Below, one piece after another: positions 56,223 through 64,000 of a stretch of DNA of 64,000 nucleotides. How positions within the stretch are numbered: the stretch's first letter is position 1; each line of letters begins with the position of its first letter. The stretch spans positions 1 through 64,000 of the forward strand of contig JAMXBD010004261.1 in the NCBI GenBank assembly GCA_024138025.1. The letters are read 5' to 3'. The notes under the pieces were generated by a model that worked only from the letters and a program-made list of their open reading frames with translations, ran no database searches and had not been told where the DNA came from. Source of the DNA: Combretum micranthum (taxonomy: Eukaryota > Streptophyta > Magnoliopsida > Myrtales > Combretaceae). A program made the position numbers and the translations under genes.

Positions 56223-56650
56223 CCACGTTTGGTATATGAGAATCGTCCGAAATGGAATTGATTGGAATCGAAGGAATTGAATGGAATGGAATCAACAAAG
56301 GAATAATAAATTCATTCCTTTGTTTGGATACAAACACAAAATGGAATGGATATAAATTAGTTTACATTAGAATTAACCAAAAATAACCGCTACACTGCTA
56401 CAAAAAATAACATAATAAATTTATATAGGATAAAAATATAATTTAAGTACAAATGCATAATGAAAAGGGGAATGGAATCGCGAGTCTGCCTTCTCAAAGG
56501 CGGAATCGAATTCCACCTTAAAGCTGGAATCATTGATTCCAAGAAATCGCGATTCTACCTTCTCATGATGCTTCTAAACATAAGAAAAGGAATGAAAGTC
56601 GAAATCGCGATTCTATTCCGATCTATTCCTACGTACCAAACAAGCTATAT
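56223..56650. mobile_element. ~430-bp MITE with GTTTGGTA termini
   Basis: CCACGTTTGGTATATGAGAAT at the left pairs with the inverted right end GCTTGTTTGGTACGTAGGAAT. Subterminal GGAAT/ATTCC words (GGAATGGAATC, AATCGCGATTCTA) are dense on both sides. It is non-coding. The superfamily (Harbinger-like or hAT-like) and the target duplication are not resolved. Confidence 0.5.
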
Positions 56651-57719
56651 GGGTATCTTCTGACTTTGTTCATCGTGCAAGTAGCTATATAAAAGTTAAG
56701 TCAGTAAAATCATTTAACTGGTCATACCTTTTCTATATGGAATAATCTTATAAACATGTTTATTTTTTATTAGTATTATTATTATTATTTCCGAAATGGT
56801 ATTGAACACAAGAAATGGTCAAAAGGTGAAAGTCTTACTTCAACCTCAAAAGAAGCCCCACGCGTGTTAAAAAAAGCATGTGCATCCCACCCATGTTAAT
56901 CACGTGCAAAGATTTTCCATAATTTAAATTGACAAATTGGTACTTAGATCTTAAAAGTTGATGAGGGTTTTTTTTTTTTTTTCCTTTTCTTTTTTTCTTC
57001 CCACCCTTAAAAAAAGTGGCATATGCCCTTACCAATACACACATTCAGTTCTTATATATATTCTCTAATTATTATCGGAAACTTAAAAAGTTATAAAGAT
57101 TTTGCACCAATTTGGGATCCATATGTATAATTTTAATAATTATGAGGAAATGTAATTAATTTTTGAAAATTTGAAGAATCTATTATTGACCAAAGAATTA
57201 AACACAGTATGTGCAATTTTTTTCCCCCACTCAGCTATATTCACTCGAAGATCACAACAGAGTATTATATTAAATCATTAATTATCTGAGGGGGATTAAA
57301 GTCAGAATATTCTAAATTTAGTTGCCCAAAAATGATCTTAATCTGACATGGAAACACCTCATTCTTATCAAAGCTTAGCACCATACATTGTCTGATGTCT
57401 CTTTCATCTGATTTGTGTTTGCCCAAAAATTTTAGCATAATCTACCATTGGAAGAATATACTAATTTTTTCGGACAACTTGACTTATAAATCATTCTTTA
57501 GTATCTCCAAGCTTATGCAATTTCTCTCCCAAATCAATCAAATTGCTTCAGTTTGATAGCATCTTCTCATGAAAGGAACATCAAAGAATAATAATGAATA
57601 TCTCCGAAAGTGCAAAAGTCCAACGAAGAATTATCGTCACTGCTCTGATATAGCTAGTGTGTGTATATATATTTGGTAGAGTATATTTGTACATAGATAG
57701 TTAACAGTTCGTTATATAA
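56651..57719. other. Intergenic, no gene recognised
   Basis: Contains an ATT repeat at 56770-56790 and a T-rich tract at 56965-56997. The Lys-rich minus-strand frame at 56835-57044 is the reverse of that tract. There is no gene. Confidence 0.4.
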
Positions 57720-57993
57720 GGGTAAATTATGCTAGAAAGTATTAATATTTAGGATAAATTCATTTAAGGTATTAATATTTAAAATAGTTAAAAAAACGAA
57801 TTAATATTTTACAAAATAAATCAAATGAGATATTGACATTTTGTTAAGTTCATTAAGGTATCAATGTTTGGATTAATTTTCAATTAATTTTTATTAGTTT
57901 TCGTTAATTGTTAAATATTAATATCTTATTTAACTCACTTATAAAATGTTATTACCTCTTTTTAAACGTTGATACTCTTCTATGTAATTTATC
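57720..57993. mobile_element. Palindromic (foldback) element, GGATAAATT family, copy 3
   Basis: The left end GGGTAAATTATGCTAGAAAG and the inverted right end GATAAATTACATAGAAGAG match. The arms carry TTAAGGTATTAATATTTAA and AAATAGTTAAAAAAACG on the left, with related inverted words on the right (TTTAAAAAGAGG). Internal blocks match 38150 (TTTGGATTAATTTTCAAT). Confidence 0.6.
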
Positions 57994-59094
57994 TTATCAT
58001 TATATAATAAATCAATCAATTAATTATATTAGTATAATATTTAATTGAATCAACAAATTCAAATAACTTGAGAAAAAGGAAATTTCATTCCCAAAAATAT
58101 AAAAGGTCATAAGCTAAATGTTGGCATTTACAATTTTTTAATCTTTCCTCTTAATAAGCCAATAACTTCGTCTCTCAACTTTGGTATCATGAGGCTAGTG
58201 TTATATATACAAATATCTCCTCCTCCTCTTTTACATGAAATGGAAAGCTTATTAGACGCTGCTTAATCAATTCTAATTTCATTTCAATGACTCTTAAATC
58301 TTTTATCGATACTTGGTTTCAAAATGTAGCTCAACTGAAAGATTAGTTGTAACTTTAGAACTAAAATTGGTTAATTACGGATCACTTAAATTAAAAGTTT
58401 ATTTTAATTTTAAATTATGATTTTCAAATAATGTAATCTTGCTTTCCACAACCTTTATTCACTTGAGATTTTATATCATTTCTCAAGCTACTCATACAGC
58501 AACGCATAAACCTGTGAAGCTATGCTCCATTGTTATGTGATCTTGATTTCAATATCCAAGGTTAATATCATGTAAGATGTGTCACCATGAGTTTAACACT
58601 TTTAGCTTACTGGGCAACTTAGATTTTGTTTTTTAAAATTAAGGTCAATCAATTTTGTCCTAGGCCAATACTAATCCTCTTGTATTTATAAGATCATTTA
58701 ATTTCCAATAATCGGCTTAAAAATGATTATTGAGGAACCATGCATACTAAGATCAAATTAAGGCGTTCATTCTCTTAATTAAATAGGTTATTAATCGATC
58801 AACCACATCTAATAGTCATAGCATATGTCAATCTTGTAGAATTTGGCAATAAATAGATCCAGCTTAAACACACTCCAACAGCCACAACTTTACCTTATTC
58901 TGTATAAAAGTTTATGACGTGATTACCTCTATATAGAATAAGTTAGAACATTGTACACTTAAGGATTCATTGGAAATATCATTGATTTCTTTCAAGTTAT
59001 AAATTGGGAAAATTGTGCAAGTATTAAATAAATCAATTTAATTTGATAGGAATAACTTCCAGAAAAGTTTCAAGATTTGGTATTAATCATTAAT
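57994..59094. other. Intergenic, no gene recognised
   Basis: AT-rich with no supported feature. Confidence 0.4.
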
Positions 59095-59400
59095 AGGATG
59101 ATGTCACAAATAGTATCTAAATTTTGATAAAATATCCAATTTAATAACTAAACTTTGAAAATGATCAATTTAGTACCTCAATTTTAAAATTGATCAATTT
59201 GGTACCTAAAAAATTTTAAAATTAATCAATTTAGTATTTGAAAGAACTTGACGAATATACTATTGGTATGCACGAAAAATCTTTTTCAGATACTAAATTG
59301 ATCAATTTCAAAGTTTAAATATTAAATTGATTAATTTTAAAATTTAGGTACTTAATTAAATATTTTAATAAAATTCAAACACAATTTATAACATTAACTC
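59095..59400. mobile_element. Palindromic element, TTTGGTAC family
   Basis: The left end AGGATGATGTCACAAATAG and the inverted right end GAGTTAATGTTATAAATTG are related. Between them the phrases GATCAATTTAGTACCT, TTAAAATTGATCAATTTGG and their inverses alternate. It is similar to 35634-35905 in ends and length. Confidence 0.55.
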
Positions 59401-59774
59401 TTATTAATAAACCATGTGATGCGATTGAGTTTGCTTATGGTTGTACCACAAGGCTCATGGAAAACCTAAGATTTCCCCAAGGATTTAACTTGTTCATAGA
59501 TATATGAACTTTTTTTTCCCTTATATTTACTATTTGAAATTAATTTTCCTTCACATACACTAAATTATAAAATACAAAAGTCCCCTGAAACATCTACTAG
59601 CTGAGGTCATTGAAAGTATCTCTTTGAACATGTATTACTGGTCCGAATTTGCCATGGGTGGTATTGCGCGCGTGTGTATATATGGATGTGGATAGCATAC
59701 AGCATAAGAAGCCCCGAGATCTTTCATATACACATCATCAAACAAGCAAATTTGAACCATAGGACCGATTTTAT

Positions 59775-59980
59775 TAATCAATTTGATACATGAACTTTGT
59801 TAATTTTTACAAATAACTATCTCAATTTTATAAAATTTTGCAATTTACAATATGAAATTGTCATTTTTACCATTAACTATCTTATACAGGGATCATAAAT
59901 TACCTTAAAATGTTTATAAGTATTAAATTTTTAGATAGTTAATTATAACAATAAGCAAAGTTTAGGTATGAAATCTTATG
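59775..59980. repeat. Palindromic repeat fragment, TTTGGTAC family
   Basis: TTGATACATGAACTTTGTTAA at the left and, inverted from the right, TTCATACCTAAACTTTGCTTA. The middle carries ATTTACAATATGAAATTG and TAGTTAATTATAAC words shared with 62517. The extreme ends are missing. Confidence 0.45.
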
Positions 59981-60159
59981 TTTCCTCTTTCACTTATCAT
60001 TTAAGCATAACAAAACAGCAACGACTATTGATTTTATAATAAAATAATTTTCTAAGGTTGTGCAATGTGCTTTACTTGACTCGCTTTCAAAAATTAAAGC
60101 ACTTAAAATATCGACTTCAACTGCACGATTTTGTAAAAAATCATTTCAAGGAAGTAAAA

Positions 60160-61070
60160 GCCAACAAGTGCACCGGATCGTGCTAGTGTTATAGTCCTTA
60201 GAGAGCTCATGCTAAGTACTAGTTTTCGAATTGAACCCTCAGCTGAGCTATCAAAATTTGACTTAATTGAGACTAAACAAATGAACTGAATTGAACACTT
60301 TAACCAAATCTTTTAGCAACAAAGTTGAGAGTTCGAAGTTTAGGAGATGCTAAAAGTGAAATGGAATTGCAATCATTTTCTCATTTGAATTCATGTAATG
60401 CCTTGGATTGATATTTGAAGTTGATTAATTGGGATTTAACCAAACTCACCCACCTCCTAAAGTAGCAAAATTCCATTCATAGCATAAATCATTCTGCTAA
60501 GGAAAGTTATCTATAATTATCAGATAAATAGTTATTTGCTTAATCCAAAATTACTACTCAAGATGGAATTATGGACCAAGCATCATCAAGTGACCCAAAT
60601 CCATATTTTCAACCATATAAAGTGGGTGAGTTCGTGAATTTTGTCAAAACCCACATATGCCTATGACGAATTTCTTCCAAAAATCCAAGATGTGCTTGTA
60701 CGTATTATCAAATCCCTCCCAAGTACCTATAATCCTATCTACCTAACTAGCATTGGTCAAGCACAAATTAAATAGATTACAAGCAACAATAGTTAAATAT
60801 GCAATTAATGAAAATTATTAATAAAAGCATCTTAATAACATACTTAAATAATTTACATAATAGAACAACATTTAGAAACACCTAAAATGAATTTCATTCA
60901 TTAAAGGCTTCAAAACCACAAATTGGACATTATATGATTGCATTCAAAACCCAAAAATCACCTGCAAATGTTGCTAGAACAATGGGGCTTTAGTGCCCTT
61001 TAACTGAAAAATACAATCTAAAAATTCAATAGAAATTTGTAATACAAGGAAATTAGCTACTGTTCTATTG
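60160..61070. other. Retrotransposon-like non-coding segment
   Basis: The stretch begins CAAGTGCACCGGATCGTGCTAG and continues with phrases (CTTAGAGAGCTCATGC, CACCCACCTCCTAAAG) that resemble a non-coding terminal region common in plant retroelements. I have no LTR pair or target duplication, so this is a weak call. There is no coding. Confidence 0.25.
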
Positions 61071-61071
61071 A

Positions 61072-61152
61072 CGAGAAACAAATTATTAGAGAATATATAG
61101 AAGAATGTTATAAACTAAAACACAAAAGAATGTTATAAACTAAAACATAAAA
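61072..61152. repeat. Short tandem repeat and 30-bp word shared with the copia relic
   Basis: GAATGTTATAAACTAAAACA occurs twice in tandem (about 61103-61150). Just before it, GAGAAACAAATTATTAGAGAATAT matches GAGAACAAATTATTAGAGAATAT at 63297 inside the start of the copia relic. Confidence 0.55.
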
Positions 61153-61549
61153 GGAGACAATTTTGGGTGGTATGTTGTTATCATAAATATATATTTTTTC
61201 ACACACATCATGGGTATATGTACGATACATATAATTTAAAGGACATTTGAAAAATTATCGATAAAAATTTAATTTTTTCAAACTCGTTATCACTATGAGT
61301 TCTTCCTTTTAAGATTAATATAAATTAGTAAATAACAACTTCGCATGGATTGGAAAATTTTCAAACCATTAAATAACAATTTGATTTGGATCAAACTACG
61401 TATTAAATCAAAATTCTACTTTAAAAATTTGTTCTCATCTTTTACATTTGTGTAGATATTTAAATATTTAAATTACTCTACAAGTTCAAATTACAAATCA
61501 CTACAAAACACTTCATAAGTCTATCACATTTGTGTGGGTATGAATCTGG

Positions 61550-62175
61550 ATGCAATGATCACGTGCGTGTCGTGTGACTATCGCACTACGCGTGACCTAG
61601 GGAAATAACACGTGATAGGATGATCAAGAGAGAATCGCGTAAGGAGGAGGAGTAGGCAATCTCAATAGGCTCTAACACACGTGTGATAGGTAAGGGAGCT
61701 AAATAGCATCAACCTCACTGAGTACTATTGATTCGTGTATGTTCTTGAGTAAATTAAGTGTTTGATTCACCAAGACGGAAATCCGGCAGCACGACGGCGT
61801 TCGTCCCAGATTTCACCCTGTCCAAATGAGGTAAGGACTAAGGTATTTATAGAGAGTCTGGCCGTCAATGTCGTCCGTCAGATGGGACAGACAACCAACG
61901 GCCAGGATGAGTCCCTCTCATTATGGATATGAATATGGGCTCCCTTATGGACCCAGGCCCATCAAGGCCTTCATTTACAATGTGTGTGAGCCAACTTGAG
62001 AAAGGTTGGAATTGGGTAGGCCAATTCCAACAGGCCCTACTCCAAGCCTACCATGCCAAAACTCCCATGATCATCCCAATTGGATTGGGCCTAATTCTTT
62101 AAGCCCTGTCACATTAGCCCAAAGAATTAAATCCAAATAAGAACAAGGCTCAAGGCCTTTATAATCAAATTTATA
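61550..62175 (-). other. GC-richer LTR-like segment, minus strand
   Basis: On the minus strand CTCTATAAATACC (61847-61859) is a good TATA box, followed downstream by GGGACGAACGCCGTCGTGC and TACTCAGTGAGGTTGATG. The upstream part holds GCCCAATCC and GGGCCTTG words. The composition contrasts with the AT-rich surroundings. It is probably a diverged LTR U3-R region without identified ends; alternatively it is an isolated promoter of unknown origin. Confidence 0.35.
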
Positions 62176-62516
62176 CATCTACAACATTCATGATCCATAG
62201 TCCAAATCATTAGCCACTAATTAGTTATTCACTAATTATTACATAACAAGTCATAATCTATAATGCTCCATAAAACCATCCAATTAACGATCTATCAGAA
62301 AATTTAGCCAAAAAAAAAAATCATCTACCTGCAAAAGTTATTTATAAATAAAAGTAATACACTAACACAATACATTAAACAATTAATACATAATAAGAGT
62401 CATAACTAAATAAACTAAATCCATACCTTAGAGTTGAAACGATTAACTAACAAAAACAATATTAAGCTATAAACAAAAGAATATATCTTTAACCTAAAAA
62501 ACAACTTAAAAAGGGT
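62176..62516. other. Intergenic, no gene recognised
   Basis: An AT-rich stretch without recognised structure. Confidence 0.35.
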
Positions 62517-62813
62517 GAATGTCATATTTGGTACCTGAACTTTACTTGTTTGTGCAATCAACTACCTCATGTTTAAAAGTGTCAATTTCCATCTTATGAA
62601 CGTTTTGAGTTCATTTATAGTACCTACATAAGATAATTAATTGCAAGAATAAGTAAGGTCCAGGTAGCTAGTCATAAAACTTTGCAAAGTTTGAGTAGTT
62701 AATTACAAAAGTAAACAAAGTATAGGTAGTAAATCAACACTTTTGAACTTTAGATAGTTAATTGCATAAATTGATAAAGTTCAAGTACCAAATATGACAT
62801 TTACCCTTTGAAA
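62517..62813. mobile_element. Palindromic non-autonomous element, TTTGGTAC family, best-preserved copy
   Basis: The left end GGGTGAATGTCATATTTGG and the inverted right end GGGTAAATGTCATATTTGG differ at one position. Pairing continues through TACCTGAACTTTA / TACTTGAACTTTA, GCAATCAACTACC / GCAATTAACTATC and AAAAGTGTCAATTT / AAAAGTGTTGATTT, so the whole element is nearly a hairpin. The A-rich flanks (ACTTAAAAA, TTTGAAAAA) could be a decayed 9-bp duplication, hinting at a Mutator-like origin. It is non-coding. Confidence 0.75.
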
Positions 62814-63289
62814 AAGAACAAGCTAATGCTAACCAAAATTCAATAAAATGATAAACATTATAATTAAACTATAATAGCATATACGAACTTTAATCAACCT
62901 CCTAAGAAAAATTTATAGTCACAACTAAAATATTATTATGTTCTTTTTAAAACGGTCTGATTTGGTTTGTTCCTATAAACTAGCCATAAATTTACAAATT
63001 GGTCCATAAGATGAATTATTAATTGTTTCATCTTACATTAGATAATTAATATATATATAATTTAGTAATTTATTTTAATTTTATTAAATTTAATTTCATT
63101 ATTTTCGGATTTGACATGATTGCTAACTTCTTCTAGATACCAAATCATTTAGTTAAAATTTTATTTTATCATATATATATGTATGTATAGGTAAAGCCTA
63201 AAATAGATATGATAATAAGCGAATGAGATATTGATTAAATAAAAGCTAGTTAATAAATAATAAAACTATAATATATTTTGTTTTAACTA
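62814..63289. other. Intergenic, no gene recognised
   Basis: AT-rich with a TA-rich tract near 63170-63190. Nothing else is supported. Confidence 0.35.
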
Positions 63290-64000
63290 ATGGATGAGAA
63301 CAAATTATTAGAGAATATAAAGAAGACAACTGAAACTCCCATAGATGATAATGATCTCCCTATTACTATTCGAAATGGTAATATGTATCACTCAAACATT
63401 TGTCACTAGCCTATAAGAAAAAATTTCATATTAATCATAAACGCCATTTCCATACCCAATATTGTGTTTGAGGCACTATCAAGAAGAGAATAGAGAAATG
63501 CCATCAGAGAGGAAATGGATGCTTTAAGAAAAAAAACATGGGAAATTGTTGATAAGACAAGAGGAAAGAACATAGTAGACCATAAGTAGCTATAAACCCT
63601 AAAATATAAGGCAGATGGGACACTTATGAGATATAAAGCAAGATTAGTTGCAAAAAGGTACACTCAAACTTATGGGGTTAACTATCAAGGAACTTTTTCT
63701 CTAGTAGCAAACATAAACACTATAAGAATATTGCTCTCTTTAGCAACTCATTTTGATTGGCCAATTTTATAGTATGATGTGAAAACTCTTGAAGGGAACT
63801 AAAATGATAGGGTGTAAACCACTCTCTACTTTAATGGATCCTAATAAAAAACTTAGAGAAGCTAAAGAGTAGCCAAAGGTTTATAGGATAGTGTTCCAAA
63901 GATTAGTTGGAAAACTCATATACCTTACACATACTCAACCCAACATAGCACACTTTATGAGTGTGGTAAGTCAATTTTTGCATGATCTAAGAAACTCTCA
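63290..64000 (+). pseudogene. Ty1/copia integrase-RT junction and RT relic, runs off the window
   Basis: Degenerate frames encode, in order, DNDLPITIRNGN (start of the linker before RT), EALSRRE-stop-RNAIREEMDALRK, WEIVDKTRGK, TLKYKADGTLMRYKARLVAK, YTQTYGVNYQGTFS, NTIRILLSLATHFDWP and YDVKTL. After an internal deletion at about 63790-63810 the end of RT follows: CKPLSTLMDPNKKL, FQRLVGKLIYLTHT, HFMSVVSQFLHD. Several in-frame stops (for example at 63588 and within DHK-stop-L-stop) and the missing YVDD catalytic region show it is dead. Copia RT would copy element RNA into DNA. The right part and the LTR lie beyond 64000. Confidence 0.85.

Noticed and set aside
61498..61512. TCACTACAAAACACTT, resembling a CACTA transposon end
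   Set aside because: No inverted partner, no 3-bp duplication and no subterminal repeat array were found.
1..64000. CRISPR arrays, bacterial operons, riboswitches or replication origins
   Set aside because: No regularly spaced identical repeats or prokaryotic gene structure are seen. The sequence is plant nuclear DNA, and the tandem repeats found are microsatellites or transposon-derived.

Overview
The window looks like intergenic, repeat-dense nuclear DNA of a flowering plant, probably a eudicot. It is strongly AT-rich with many microsatellites, and it carries plant-type hAT transposons, Ty3/gypsy and Ty1/copia relics, solo LTRs and many short non-autonomous elements. A recognisable plant microRNA gene confirms the kingdom. 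I found no intact protein-coding host gene. Almost all open frames are short chance frames or pieces of dead transposons.

The one host gene I can support is a MIR399 locus (hairpin 36828-36917, plus strand) with a canonical miR399 mature sequence in the 3' arm. It has a good TATA box 135 bp upstream and two matches to the phosphate-starvation element P1BS further upstream. It sits in an island (about 35.9-37.7 kb) free of recognised transposons. By family knowledge it would repress the PHO2 ubiquitin-conjugating enzyme under phosphate limitation. Target and expression are not visible here.

Layout: 0.55-5.0 kb is a 4.46-kb hAT transposon with a decayed minus-strand transposase. 6.4-7.1 kb holds two related MITEs in opposite orientation. 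9.5-19.4 kb is a decayed Ty3/gypsy element with both LTRs and its 5-bp target duplication; a 2.24-kb LTR sits in gag and a 4.35-kb LTR-like insert sits in reverse transcriptase, each with its own 5-bp duplication. 20.9-35.9 kb holds dispersed MITEs, including an 862-bp deletion derivative of the hAT family at 28.3 kb, and two palindromic repeat families. 36.3-36.9 kb is MIR399. 37.7-46.3 kb holds more palindromic repeats, tandem LTR-like copies and a 2.02-kb solo LTR. 48.5-52.3 kb is LTR-like and hAT-like sequence. 54.2-55.6 kb is a 1.39-kb deleted gypsy element with both LTRs. 56-62.8 kb holds more MITEs and LTR-like pieces. The window ends inside a broken Ty1/copia polymerase.

The working parts are therefore few: one microRNA gene with its promoter, surrounded by layers of insertions whose target-site duplications allow their order to be read. 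All calls come from reading sequence by eye. Boundaries supported by target duplications are exact; the others are approximate.
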